Positions 52,109 through 63,000 of a stretch of 64,000 bases of DNA are shown here, piece by piece; positions within the stretch are counted from its first letter, which is position 1; every line of letters starts with the position of its first letter. The position numbers were made by a program, and so were the translations under genes. Source of the stretch: Mucilaginibacter oryzae (lineage in GTDB: Bacteria; Bacteroidota; Bacteroidia; Sphingobacteriales; Sphingobacteriaceae); assembly GCF_003148845.1 (NCBI RefSeq), contig NZ_QGHA01000003.1:524928-588927 (forward strand). Reading direction: 5' to 3'. Below the pieces are notes generated by a model that saw nothing but the letters and a program-made list of their open reading frames with translations, searched no databases and was not told the DNA's origin.

Positions 52109-54397
52109 CTAATGCACCAAATAAAACTTTGGATAAAGTTTCTCCCCACCATCCACTTTCAACTCAATAAGTGTTTGGTTTTCGTTGGCTTTATTGGCCA
52201 TGTAATTTCCGGTTAATGCGTATACACCTTTTTTTAGATGCAGTAAGGCGTTCTGATGTTCTACATAGGTATTTAAACCTGGTTTGATCACCGGCACGGC
52301 ATCCAAAAACAAGGCAGGCGTAACCTCAAAACCCGACGTCAGTTCATAATCCGCCTCTTTATTTATTTTAATAAATCCTTTAATCTTCACCCAATTGATG
52401 GTTTCGTCGCCTGTTGATTTAACCGGGACAACGAGGCTGGTTACGCCTGTTTCGGCAGGCTTTTCACCTTCAAGCCTGGCTATCTGCTGTTCTTTGGTTT
52501 TAAATATTTCGTACGCTATACCCGGTTTAAGATTCGCGGCCTTTACATGTGCAACCCTGATCGTTACCCGCTTAACGTTCGCTGTTTGGCGGATATGCTG
52601 ATCATTCAATGTCCAGGTTGTGAAAGTTCTTAAACCGATACTATCCTTTAAAGGCACATTAATTTTTACAGGGAAAGCTACCGCGGAGCTATTGGCATCC
52701 GGCATTTTACCGTTTAGGCTGTAACGCACTTTAGCGCCTTTTAAAGGGTAATTCAACGTTACTTTAAACCGGCTTTTATTGGTAACAACATCATCAATGC
52801 CATCAATATCAGGCAGGCGGGCGTTAAAATCCCAAAGTTTGAACAATCCATATTGATTTTTCATCTTCCAGCCAAAACGGTCGAGATTCTTTTCATTCTT
52901 CGGGCTCCAGGTTAGTTCGGCCACGGCTAAAGCACGGGGGTAAACCATGTATTGCAGATGTTGCGCGTTGGGCACCTTCTCATTCCAGATATTACCTTGA
53001 GCGCCCAAAATATATTCGGCTTCGGCGTTTGTTAACTCCTTAGATTGCGGCTCGTAATTGTATACCATTTGCCAGGTAACCGGCGGGTTCCAGCCTATCG
53101 GCTCCAGGTCTTCATTGGCTTGCGGGGCGTCGAAATACATGTAGGGCAACGGTGTCATCACCACGTGATGGCGCATTTTGGCGGCCGCTATGCCGCCGGC
53201 CTCACCCTGCCAGCTCATTACCGTGGCCGATTCGGCGAGGCCTCCCTGCAAGATCTCATCCCATCCTACCAGGCGTTTATTTTTAGAAAGCAAAAACTTT
53301 TCGATCCGCTTGATAAAATAGCTTTGTACTTCCTTTTCGTTTTTAAGATGTTCGCGTTTCATTAAGGATACAGCGGTGGGGCTTTTCAGCCAGTCAACCA
53401 TTTCGGCTTCATCGCCGCCAATGTGTACATATTGGTTGGGAAACAGCTCGATAACCTCGGTAAGCACATCTTCCATAAACTTAAAAGTATATTCACCGGG
53501 GTCGAGCATGCGTACGCGGTGTTTAGCCCCGGTCGAGTCCTGGCAGCCCAGTTGCGGATAGGCAAAAATGGCGGCTTCGCTATGGCCGGGCATTTCAATT
53601 TCGGGCAGGATGGTCACAAACCTGTCCTGCGCGTATTTGATCACGTCGCGGATTTCGTCTTTGGTATAAAAACCGTCCCTGCCATCATCAATCAGGTTAT
53701 CCAGCTTACGGAATTCACCACGTTTAGCATAATAACTGATCTTTGCGCCAACTTCGGTAAGCTTTGGATATTTATCTATCTGGATGCGCCAGCCCTCATC
53801 ATCGGTTAAATGCCAGTGGAAGGTATTGAGCTTATAGTGCGCCATTACGTCGATATATTTTTTCACTTCATCAACCGTAAAAAAATGGCGGCTCACGTCT
53901 AAACTCAACCCGCGCCAGCCAAAACGGGGCTGATCGGCAATGGTACAGGCCGCTACTTTTAAAGGCACACCTTTATCTGTTGGCAATAGTTGTATGAGCG
54001 ATTGTACCCCATAAAAAACACCGGCTCCGTTACCGCTTATGCTTACCGAAGCATTGGACACATGCATGGTGTAAGCACCTTCCTGGTTTGACCATACGTT
54101 ATTCAGCCTGATGGGCGTTTTAGCCGGGATCTGCTCATACACTTTTACTGTAGCTTGCAGGTTGTAGTTTTGATTAAGGTAATCCTGCAGGTACCTGCCC
54201 ACCGGCTCGGTTTCTTTATTAACTCCGATAACTGCATTCTTAGCTAAAACAATGCTCCCGGAACCTGCCTTGATACTTACAGGCTGCGGTATGATATGGA
54301 ATTGTGCTTTTAGCGCTGCAGATAAAAACAGGGCCGCGGATAGCAGGATATATTTAAGTGATGAAATGTTATACATAGCTAAAAACCGGGAATACAT
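52109..54397 (-). CDS. GH20 family beta-N-acetylhexosaminidase (PUL 3)
   Basis: Removes terminal beta-linked GlcNAc or GalNAc. 762 residues with a signal peptide (ending ALKAQ). An N-terminal GH20b domain (FHIIPQPVSIKAGSG) precedes the catalytic barrel: RGLSLDVSRHFFTVDEVKKYID, HWHLTDDEGWRIQI, PEIEMPGH and the catalytic Asp-Glu pair in HIGGDEAEM (about residue 326). The C terminus (from about 530) adds a chitobiase-like domain and a beta-sandwich. The ATG at 54397 overlaps the stop of the upstream acetyltransferase (TAATG), implying coupling; an alternative start at 54376 gives a cleaner signal peptide. Confidence 0.95.
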   Translation of the reverse strand: MYSRFLAMYNISSLKYILLSAALFLSAALKAQFHIIPQPVSIKAGSGSIVLAKNAVIGVNKETEPVGRYLQDYLNQNYNLQATVKVYEQIPAKTPIRLNNVWSNQEGAYTMHVSNASVSISGNGAGVFYGVQSLIQLLPTDKGVPLKVAACTIADQPRFGWRGLSLDVSRHFFTVDEVKKYIDVMAHYKLNTFHWHLTDDEGWRIQIDKYPKLTEVGAKISYYAKRGEFRKLDNLIDDGRDGFYTKDEIRDVIKYAQDRFVTILPEIEMPGHSEAAIFAYPQLGCQDSTGAKHRVRMLDPGEYTFKFMEDVLTEVIELFPNQYVHIGGDEAEMVDWLKSPTAVSLMKREHLKNEKEVQSYFIKRIEKFLLSKNKRLVGWDEILQGGLAESATVMSWQGEAGGIAAAKMRHHVVMTPLPYMYFDAPQANEDLEPIGWNPPVTWQMVYNYEPQSKELTNAEAEYILGAQGNIWNEKVPNAQHLQYMVYPRALAVAELTWSPKNEKNLDRFGWKMKNQYGLFKLWDFNARLPDIDGIDDVVTNKSRFKVTLNYPLKGAKVRYSLNGKMPDANSSAVAFPVKINVPLKDSIGLRTFTTWTLNDQHIRQTANVKRVTIRVAHVKAANLKPGIAYEIFKTKEQQIARLEGEKPAETGVTSLVVPVKSTGDETINWVKIKGFIKINKEADYELTSGFEVTPALFLDAVPVIKPGLNTYVEHQNALLHLKKGVYALTGNYMANKANENQTLIELKVDGGEKLYPKFYLVH

Positions 54398-55557
54398 TAT
54401 ATTTTAACGGTGATATTCTTTTTGTAAAGTACCCAAACCGGCACAAAGATGATCAGCACGGTAAGGATCGCCCCGGCCAATGACGCGTTTTCGGGCGAGA
54501 GGTAGGGTACAAACGCGTGATTATAAACGTATGACCATAAATTGGTTTTCTGCACAGGGATGGCTGCTATTACAGCGGGTATAATATCAGCCAATACGTA
54601 AGCAGCTATAGCATTTCGCCCAAAAGCCAGAAACGGCGGCAGCAGCGCCTTATTTCCTTTTATATCGATAAGCCAATAAGAAAATGCGAGGATATTGATG
54701 GCCAGCCCGGCAGTTAAAAGCACAAATGAGCTTGTCCAAAGTTGTTTGTTAATAGGAAAAAAGGTATCCCAGATAAGGGCTAATACAATCAATAGAATCC
54801 CCGCACCCATTATTTTAACCAGGTCGGTACCGGTTTTAAGTTTGCCGGCCTTAAGCCAGGTTCCGGTAAACACGCCCAGCAAACAGGTAGCCACCGATGG
54901 GATGGTGCCCAGCAGCCCCTCCGGATCCCAGGTTTTGGCCGAACTCCAAAGGTGGTTTTCGGTAAATACCGTTCTATCTATCCAGGCTCCTAAATTGGTT
55001 GCAGGTTCAAGGTTTGGCGTACCAAAGCCCGGCACAGGTACCAGTGTCATTAATAAATAATAGCCTATAAGGCAGCATACGGCAATAACAACCTGCGTAC
55101 GGATACCGGTTTTAACATACAGCAGGGCTGTTATACCAAATACAAGCCCGATGCGCTGCAACACACCGGGGAAGCGCAAATGCGCGAACTGAAAATTGTT
55201 TATTAAAGGCAGGCAAATGCCAAGCACTATGATAATAACTGTACGGCGTAAAATGGACAACAGCAGCTTGTTGTGGTTTTCAACCGCCGCCTTTTTGCTT
55301 TCCATGGCATATACGATGGATACCCCCACCATAAAAAGGAAAAAGGGGAACACCAGGTCTGTTGGTGTGCAGCCGTTCCATTTGGAGTGTTCCAGCGGCC
55401 AGTAAATATGGCCCCAATCGCCCGGATCATTCACCAGTATCATGGCGGCTACGGTAAATCCCCTGAAAAAATCGAGCGATAAAAGCCTTGGGGGTTTGGG
55501 TTTGGCAGTTGCGGGTTGTGTTACGGATTGCTGCGGATTGAATACAATAGTTGCCAT
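54397..55557 (-). CDS. NagX/HGSNAT-like transmembrane N-acetyltransferase (DUF5009/DUF1624 type)
   Basis: 386 residues with about ten hydrophobic helices. The N-terminal signature RLLSLDFFRGFTVAAMILVND, then HSKWNGCTPTDLVFPFFLFMVG, is shared with human heparan-alpha-glucosaminide N-acetyltransferase, whose conserved His before WNG is the catalytic residue. Bacterial relatives (NagX) are encoded with N-acetylglucosamine-use genes. Here it lies 15 nt after GH78 and overlaps GH20, so it probably handles amino sugars released by GH20, either transporting them or acetylating them across the inner membrane. That role is inferred. Confidence 0.88.
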   Translation of the reverse strand: MATIVFNPQQSVTQPATAKPKPPRLLSLDFFRGFTVAAMILVNDPGDWGHIYWPLEHSKWNGCTPTDLVFPFFLFMVGVSIVYAMESKKAAVENHNKLLLSILRRTVIIIVLGICLPLINNFQFAHLRFPGVLQRIGLVFGITALLYVKTGIRTQVVIAVCCLIGYYLLMTLVPVPGFGTPNLEPATNLGAWIDRTVFTENHLWSSAKTWDPEGLLGTIPSVATCLLGVFTGTWLKAGKLKTGTDLVKIMGAGILLIVLALIWDTFFPINKQLWTSSFVLLTAGLAINILAFSYWLIDIKGNKALLPPFLAFGRNAIAAYVLADIIPAVIAAIPVQKTNLWSYVYNHAFVPYLSPENASLAGAILTVLIIFVPVWVLYKKNITVKI

Positions 55558-55572
55558 TGTTGTGATTACTGC

Positions 55573-58350
55573 TTAACTGTTTTTTTTATGCGTTTTTAAA
55601 TTATACTTAAATTGATAGGTGCCCGAGCCGATATCCATCTGCATATCATTGCCGGTTGCCGGTTTAATATTGGTGATATCCTTACTGGCAGTGATATCAA
55701 TATTACCCTCGGTAACGGGGCCGTCAACAGCGGGTAGTGTTACTACAGCCGAAGTATTTGGCGGTACGATTACATCTAACGTAAAAACACCATTGTCAAT
55801 ACTCCATGCCGATTTTACCTTACCATACAGGGTCTCCAGTTCGGCATGGGCGTTGGTTAATTTACCGCCCGGGTGCGGAAAAATATGGATCCGGTGAAAA
55901 CCCGGATCGCTTTCGTCCGTGCTGATACCGGCAACCACACGGTACATCCAATCGCCAATGGCACCGTAGGCATAGTGATTAAACGAGTTCATTTCCGGAT
56001 CTTCGAAAGTGCCGTTAGGTTTGATGCCGTCCCAGCGCTCCCATATAGTAGTAGCCCCGTTTTTTACGGGATAAAGCCATGAGGGGTATGATTCTTTCAT
56101 CAACAGATCGTAGGCGATATCGGTATGACCGAAACGGCTTAACACATGGCAGATGTAGGGCGTGCCTAAAAAACCTGTGGTGATGTGTTCATCATAATCC
56201 TCAATATTGTTAACCAGCCTTTTAGCGGCAGATTCGCGCAGGTTTTCGGGCAGCAGATCAAAGTTAAGGGCAAGCACATAGGATGTTTGCGTACCCGAAA
56301 TCATGCGGCCGTTGGGGGTAACGTATTCGGCCAGAAAAGCCTTTTTTATATCGGCCAACAGGGCGGTATATTTTTTAACATCATCCTGTTTTCCCAATAT
56401 GTTGGCTGCGTTGATAACCAGTTGCGTTGAGTAGGCATAAAAAGCCTGCGCTATCAGGTTTTTATCGGTAAGCGCGGCACCATCGGCGTAATCGGTACCG
56501 GCATAAAACAGCCAGTCGCCAAAGTGGTTACCGGTATCCCAAAGGCCGGCGCGGGTGTGGGCCGTGATGTAACCTACCCAGGCCGTCATGCTGGCATACT
56601 GGTCCTGCAGTATTTTTTTATCGCCGTAAGCCAGATAGATATTCCAGGGGGCTATTGTTGCCACATCGCTCCAGCCCGATGCCGCCGACAGGCTTATATC
56701 ACCAAGCACATCGGGAATCACGTATGGAACGGCCCCGTTACTATGCTGATCGGCAGATAAATCTTTCAGCCATTTGGTAAAAAACCCGGCTACATCCATA
56801 TTAAACGTGGCGGTGCGCGAAAAAGCCTGCGCGTCGCCGGTCCAGCCCATACGCTCATCACGCTGGGGGCAATCGGTAGGGACATCAATAAAATTTCCTT
56901 TTTGCCCCCACTGAATGTTGTGCTGTAATTGGTTAATAAGCGGGTTGGAGGTAGCAAAGCTGCCCGTTTGCGCCATATCTGAATAAAGGGCGTAGGCCGC
57001 CACGCTTGTAGAGTCGATAGGGCCGTTGTAGCCAACTACCTTTACATATCTAAACCCCTGGAAGGTAAAATGCGGCTCGAAAGTTTCAACGCTATCCCCT
57101 TTAAAAATATAGGTATTTTCCTGTTTGGCGGTGCGGAGATTTTTTGTGTAGAAATTCCCTTTCTGATCCAACACCTCCGCATGGAATAATTTGACGCTGT
57201 CGCCCGCTTTGGCCTTAAACTTAAACTGTACCCAGCCTACCAGGTTTTGCCCAAAATCAATAACTTTTTCGCCCGCAGGGGTAGTAAATACTTTAAGCGG
57301 CTTAAACATTTCGTGCTTGCGTACCGGCGGACCAAACATGGCTACCAGATTTTCCTTTACGCTGTCGGTACGTACCGAATCCCAGGTGGCATCTTTATAA
57401 GCAATGGTCGACCAGCCTTTCTTTTCCTTACGGGCATCATAAACCTCACCATCAAAAAATGAGGATGAACGGATAGGCCCGTAAGCTACCTTCCAGGTTT
57501 TGTCCGAATTAATCAGTACGCGCTTGCCGTTGGTATACACTACCTCTAACTGAAATAGCAAACCCAGTTTTGAGCCATAAACATTTTTTTTACGATTATA
57601 CGTGTAGCCGCGGTACCAGCCATCGCCAAGGGTTACGCCTATGGCATTCTCACCTTTTAACAAATTGGCGGTTACATCATAAACCTGGTATTGCAGGCGT
57701 TTGTTGTAGCTGGTCCATCCGGGGGCGAAGTAATCGTTACCTACGCGTTTGCCGTTAAACTCGGCCTCGTAAAGGCCGTGGGCGGTAATGTATAAATGCG
57801 CGGCGCGCACTTTATGATCAAGCTTAAATGCTTTGCGGAACATAGGGCAGGGACCGCCGGTAGTATCCGACAGATAATTATCCCCGATCCACCTGGCGGT
57901 CCAGTCGGAGGGTTTCAGCAGGCCCATTTTCCACGAGTTTACCATGCTCCAGGGGGTAACCTGCTGCCGGTTGTTCCATACACGCACCTGCCAGTAAACC
58001 TTTTGGCGGGAAGCCAGCATTGGCCCCCCGTATGTTATATGTAATGATTCATTGGATGCGACTTTGCCCGATGTCCAGATCAGTTCTTTACCTTTCAGAA
58101 GAGCAACCGCGTTGCTGCCTACCCTCACTTCATAAGCGGTTTGCCACACATTCCGATCGCGGGTTATGAGTTTCCAACCCAGGCGCGGATTGGCCTGATC
58201 AACAGAGATAGGGTTTGTTTTATACTCACATACTAGGTTATCAACACGAAAGGGCGGCGGAACAGGGGGCGCTTTTTGCGCTTGTGCAACAGTTACGGGC
58301 AGATACAAAAAAAGCAATAGAATGATGCGTGTGCATACCTTTTTACACAT
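55573..58350 (-). CDS. GH78 family alpha-L-rhamnosidase (PUL 3)
   Basis: Removes terminal alpha-L-rhamnose. 925 residues with a signal peptide (ending AQAQ). It has an N-terminal fibronectin/rhamnosidase_N part (NPRLGWKL, YEVRVGS), the Bac_rhamnosid_N domain (ITAHGLYEAEFNGKRVGNDYFAPGWTSYNKRLQYQ), the CBM67-like/concanavalin region, and the six-hairpin catalytic barrel. The acidic motif is DCPQRDERMGWTGDAQ (about residues 488-503; general acid Glu in DERMGW), followed by GATTIWERWDGI and the C-terminal beta domain. It begins 167 nt after susD, with a hairpin between. Confidence 0.96.
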   Translation of the reverse strand: MCKKVCTRIILLLFLYLPVTVAQAQKAPPVPPPFRVDNLVCEYKTNPISVDQANPRLGWKLITRDRNVWQTAYEVRVGSNAVALLKGKELIWTSGKVASNESLHITYGGPMLASRQKVYWQVRVWNNRQQVTPWSMVNSWKMGLLKPSDWTARWIGDNYLSDTTGGPCPMFRKAFKLDHKVRAAHLYITAHGLYEAEFNGKRVGNDYFAPGWTSYNKRLQYQVYDVTANLLKGENAIGVTLGDGWYRGYTYNRKKNVYGSKLGLLFQLEVVYTNGKRVLINSDKTWKVAYGPIRSSSFFDGEVYDARKEKKGWSTIAYKDATWDSVRTDSVKENLVAMFGPPVRKHEMFKPLKVFTTPAGEKVIDFGQNLVGWVQFKFKAKAGDSVKLFHAEVLDQKGNFYTKNLRTAKQENTYIFKGDSVETFEPHFTFQGFRYVKVVGYNGPIDSTSVAAYALYSDMAQTGSFATSNPLINQLQHNIQWGQKGNFIDVPTDCPQRDERMGWTGDAQAFSRTATFNMDVAGFFTKWLKDLSADQHSNGAVPYVIPDVLGDISLSAASGWSDVATIAPWNIYLAYGDKKILQDQYASMTAWVGYITAHTRAGLWDTGNHFGDWLFYAGTDYADGAALTDKNLIAQAFYAYSTQLVINAANILGKQDDVKKYTALLADIKKAFLAEYVTPNGRMISGTQTSYVLALNFDLLPENLRESAAKRLVNNIEDYDEHITTGFLGTPYICHVLSRFGHTDIAYDLLMKESYPSWLYPVKNGATTIWERWDGIKPNGTFEDPEMNSFNHYAYGAIGDWMYRVVAGISTDESDPGFHRIHIFPHPGGKLTNAHAELETLYGKVKSAWSIDNGVFTLDVIVPPNTSAVVTLPAVDGPVTEGNIDITASKDITNIKPATGNDMQMDIGSGTYQFKYNLKTHKKNS

Positions 58351-58479
58351 ACCTCTTAGGGGTTTAATAGTTCATTGCTATTAATATACTTTAACAGCGA
58401 TATTGTTTTGATATGCACGGTATTTATCGGGCAGGGGACAAAACCATGCATTCGTTGCAATATACATTATAAACGTATT

Positions 58480-58508
58480 ATGGCCCGGCAAAAGTTTTAC
58501 CGGACCAT
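58480..58508 (-). promoter_or_regulatory. Intercistronic hairpin between susD and GH78
   Basis: In the minus-strand RNA, ATGGTCCGGTAAAA can pair with TTTTGCCGGGCCAT, fully base-paired with two G-U pairs. No U-run follows, so it is more likely an RNA-processing or stability element than a terminator. It starts 10 nt after the susD stop. Confidence 0.55.
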
Positions 58509-58517
58509 GTAACATTA

Positions 58518-60017
58518 TTAATGTTGGAGGTTGGCCTGGTTAAGCGGATACTGGAACAATAAACGTATGTTGCTGTACGCTGCCGAATTGATTTGCCATG
58601 ACCCGTTTTTGTAAGCTCGTTCGCTGATAGCATGAGCTTTCATTACCTCGGTAGCTTTACCAGTGCGCAGCAGATCGAACCAACGGTGATTTTCGAACGC
58701 GAGTTCAACCTGGCGCTCGTGAGCGATAGCCGCGCGAAACTGCTCCTGGGTAGTTACGTTAAGATCAGGATTGGAATTGCCTGACGATTTTGGTTCTAAA
58801 CCTGCACGCTGCCGTACCATATTAAGATATTTAAAGGCATCGCTGCTGCCAAACCCCTGCTCGTTTAAGCATTCGGCAAGCATTAAGTAAACGTCGGCAT
58901 AGCGGTAAACTGGGAAGTTGTTGGGTGTAACGCCTTGCTGCTGTGTTTTCGGCCCGGTATATTTTTTTATGAAAGGCAGGTCGATACCATATTCATTGGA
59001 GGTAAAATCAATTAGCGATGCGTCTTTTCGTTTGTCTCCGTCTTCATAAGCGTTTACAAGATCCTGCGTTGGAATATTCCAACCATTCGGTGAACCGTTG
59101 GCTATCTCATAGCCGGTTATATCAGTATCATAATAATCCCAGGGAATAAAGGTATCCACAAAGTCGCTACCTAAACCGTTAGTTCCCTCGATGTACTGGA
59201 TCTCAAATATAGACTCGGGGCCATTTTCCTTCGAAACATCAAAATTATCGGCGTAATCGGCATTGAGCTTGTATATGTTTGAGTTGATGATATCACGTAA
59301 CAGAGGGATTGCCAGATCGAATTTTTTCTGTGTCATGTAAACTTCAGCCAGCATTGTTTCAGCAGTGCCTTTAGTTACACGGCCTTTATCAGTAATTGCA
59401 TTAACCCCGTAACTGCGGGGTAATTTTGCAATTGCCACTTTTGCATCGGCAATAATCTGGTTATACACATTAGCAGCCGGAGCTTTATGCGCCTGGCTAA
59501 AGGCATCTCCTACCGAGTTAGTTTCGATAAGAACCAACGGTACATCGCCGAACATGCGTACCAGATTGAAGTAATTAAAGGCACGCAAAAAATGAGCCTG
59601 ACCGGCAATTGTATCAGTGGCTACTGAATCCAGTTTTGCTAAAGGTAAACGGGTTAGAATAATATTGCACCTTTGTACCCCAACATAACTCGCGTTAAAA
59701 AATGATTCAACAATATCGTTGTTATTCAATTCCCTAAACTCGTCTATTTCCTCTTTATTGGTAGATGCACGATCATAAGGATCGTACTCATAGGAAGTAT
59801 TGTCGGACCGCATCTCGGCCATAGCCCAGAATGAACCATTATACAAACCTTGCAACGGCGCATACGCGCCATTTATGGCCTGCTGAAATTGAGATTTGGT
59901 TTTATAAAAGTTTTCTTTAGTTTGTGAATCTGTAGGCTGAAGCGAAAGGTAATCTTTCTTACAGCCGACAAGACCCAATGTAATAACAGTAAGAAAAAGA
60001 TATAGATATATTTTCAT
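58518..60017 (-). CDS. SusD/RagB-family outer-membrane lipoprotein (PUL 3)
   Basis: Partner of the SusC at 60065. The frame is open to 60083, but the Met at 60017 begins the lipoprotein signal peptide (lipobox GLVGC, then KKDYLSL), giving 499 residues and a 47-nt spacer after susC. Signatures: FLRAFNYFNLVRMFGDVPLV, ADVYLMLAECLNEQGFG, RQVELAFENHRWFDLLRTGKA. The end reads NQANLQH and lacks the usual QNPGY, so the C-terminal tail is a few residues short. The ligand is inferred from neighbours (mannose-, hexosamine- and rhamnose-containing glycan). Confidence 0.95.
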   Translation of the reverse strand: MKIYLYLFLTVITLGLVGCKKDYLSLQPTDSQTKENFYKTKSQFQQAINGAYAPLQGLYNGSFWAMAEMRSDNTSYEYDPYDRASTNKEEIDEFRELNNNDIVESFFNASYVGVQRCNIILTRLPLAKLDSVATDTIAGQAHFLRAFNYFNLVRMFGDVPLVLIETNSVGDAFSQAHKAPAANVYNQIIADAKVAIAKLPRSYGVNAITDKGRVTKGTAETMLAEVYMTQKKFDLAIPLLRDIINSNIYKLNADYADNFDVSKENGPESIFEIQYIEGTNGLGSDFVDTFIPWDYYDTDITGYEIANGSPNGWNIPTQDLVNAYEDGDKRKDASLIDFTSNEYGIDLPFIKKYTGPKTQQQGVTPNNFPVYRYADVYLMLAECLNEQGFGSSDAFKYLNMVRQRAGLEPKSSGNSNPDLNVTTQEQFRAAIAHERQVELAFENHRWFDLLRTGKATEVMKAHAISERAYKNGSWQINSAAYSNIRLLFQYPLNQANLQH

Positions 60018-60064
60018 GATCTGTTGATTATTAAAATATTGATAATTAACCATACCTATTACAA

Positions 60065-63000
60065 TTAAAATGTAACGTTGCAACCCAGTGTATAAATTGC
60101 CGATACCGGGTAACCGGTAAAGTTTACATTTGGGGATAATGACCGGTTACCGTCCTGCCCCTCAATACCAACTTCCGGGTTACCACCTTTGTAGCCGGTT
60201 ATCAATATGGCGTTTTGCGCGCTGAAATACACCCTGAAGTTTTTGCTGAATTTGGTTTTGAAGTTGTAACCGAGGTCGATGTTTTTCACGGCCAGGTACG
60301 AGTTACTCTCAACCCAGTATGATGGATAATAATCGCGGGCGAGGTTAGTATTTGATACAGTAGTGGGAAGTAAACCGGCACCCGGTTGTTTTTCTGAACG
60401 CCAGCGTTGTATCACGCTCTGCTCTACATTGAATACCCCATCCAAATTGGTAGTAAATTGCTTATACATATTAAACACATGCCCTCCTACAGAGCCGGCA
60501 GATATGATATTCATATCGAAACCTCTGTACGTAAAATGATTATTGAAGCCGAAAGTAAATTTAGGCCATGGGTTACCTATTGGAACCTGGTCGGCGCCGT
60601 CAATTACGCCGTCTCCATTGATATCTTTATAGCGGATATTACCAACCTGCTCGCCGTCAAAGTGCGGGTATTTGTCCAATTCGGCCTGGTTTTGAAAAAT
60701 ACCTTCAAACACATAGCCAAAGAACTGGCCAAGTGGCAATCCCGCCTTGGTGATGTTGGTTGGATTATCATTAATAGGCGCATCGTAAATATGATCTGTA
60801 GAACCGAGGCTTAATACCATATTACGGTTGAACGAAAGATTAAAATCTGTATTCCAGTAAAAGCCTTTTCCAACAATATTCTTTGTGGTAACTGTAAACT
60901 CCCAGCCACGGTTTCGCACATTTCCCACGTTTGATAAAGCGCCGGTATAACCAGATGATGCCGGAATTGAGATGTATTGAAGCATATCCTGCGTATAGCG
61001 GTTATAATACTCAGCAATGATATAAATACGACCTTTAAATAATGAGAGATCCATGCCAATATCCAATTGCCTGGTTGTTTCCCATCCTAATTGGGTGTTT
61101 CCCGGATCACTTGGAGCTGCGCCTGGTACAAGTACGCCCCCAAACGTGTAATTGAAAGGATCAACCGGAGCAAGATGTTGATAGTTGCCTACGCTGTTAT
61201 TACCCGCGTGTCCATAACTACCTGTAAATTTCAGCTGATCGATAAAGCCGGTTTTAGGAAAAAAAGACTCATCCGAAATACGCCAACCACCCGATATTGA
61301 AGGAAATGTACCCCATTGATGCCCCGGAGCAAACCTTGAAGATCCGTCGTGGCGAATTGAGGCCCCCAGGAGATATTTATCTTTATACGCATAATTTACT
61401 CTTGCAATTAACGATTGCAGCCTCCAGGCCTGATCATCAGCATTAGCAGTAATTAATGTGGCATGATTGAGCGATTGAATTACATCATCAGGAAAGCCTG
61501 TTCCATAAGCAAACCTGTAATGCGAGTTTTCCTGTTGTATCGAATAATCGCCTAAAACAGTTAAAGTATGGTTATCCCATGTTTTTTTATAAGTGACAGA
61601 GTTTTCATTAAGCCAGTTTAAAGAATTTGACGAGCTGAAATTACCTTGCGCTTTAACACGTTGGCCGGTACCATCATCAGGCGCGTTAAAACCGCCCAGG
61701 AATGATGGCCTGAAATAATCACCATTACTGTTCTGATAATCAACTCCAAAGGTTGATTTGATATCAAGGCCTTTAATAGGTTGCCAGGTGATATAGGTAT
61801 TGGCCAGCGTACGGAAATTCTTGTACATATTGGTTGTGTTAACCAGGGCACTCACCGGGTTATTGTTTTGAAATGTACCAGGCGAACCAATTACATGCGT
61901 ATATGAACCATCGGGCTGTTTTACCGGCACAAGGGGGCTTTCCAAATAGGCCTGACTTAACGTAGCAGTAAGAAAATGACCGTCTGTTTGTTGCAGGTTG
62001 CGCAAACTGTAAGTTGGCGCAATGCTTAAACCAACTGTAAGGTTTTTAGCGATATCGGCATCCATATTTCCTTTAATTGAATAACGGCGGAAACCTGTAT
62101 TCAAAACCGTTCCCCTTTGATCGAAAAAACCCATCGAAAATAACGACCTTATTTTTTCAGTACCGTTAGAAACGGTAACATCATAATTTTGCATAGGCGC
62201 GTTGCGGGTTACCGCATCAAACCAATTGGTACCAACTCCATATTTAGAGGGATCTTGATATTCGATGGGAATAGGAGTATTAGTTCCGTTTACTGCGTTA
62301 GCATCTTCAATAGCTTCCTTTCGCCACTGGGCAAACTGAGTTGCGGTCATCATTTTAAGCTTACTTTTAGGCAAGATGGTTTGAATACCCGTAGACGTAT
62401 TTACAGAAACGCTTGATTCTCCTTTTTTAGCGCGTTTGGTTGTGATCAAAATAACGCCGTTTGACCCGCGCGAACCGTAAATAGCTGTAGAGGCCGCATC
62501 CTTCAATACGCTGATATTCTCTATATCATCGGGATTGATTGTACTTAAAGGGTTGGAATACTGATCGAATCCCGGCGAGATCGGAAAACCGTCGATAACA
62601 TATAAAGGATCATCACCGGCACCAACAGAACCGGCACCACGAATATTTACAGAAACGCCGCCGCCAGGTGTGCCGGTAACCTGGTTAACAGTAACACCCG
62701 CCAGCTGACCGGCCAACTTCAGATCAACGCTCGCGGCTTTGATCTCTTTGATGTTGCTCATTTTAACTGAGCCTACGGCGCCGGTAACATCTTTACGTTC
62801 CTGGTTTCCGTAGCCTACCACCACAACTTCCTTAAGTTCCTTATTATCTTCGTTTAAAACTACGTTGATAGTGGTTCGCTTATTTACAGGTTCTTCTTTG
62901 GTTTGAAAGCCGATAAAAGTGAATACAAGCGTGGCGTTATCTTCGGCGCTTATGGTAAATTTGCCGTCTACCCCGGTAATTGCGCCAACGTTGGTGCCTT

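Noticed and set aside
51983..52216. Short rightward frame between GH3 and GH20
   Set aside because: Overlaps the end of GH20 on the other strand and a C/G-rich repeat; no protein features.
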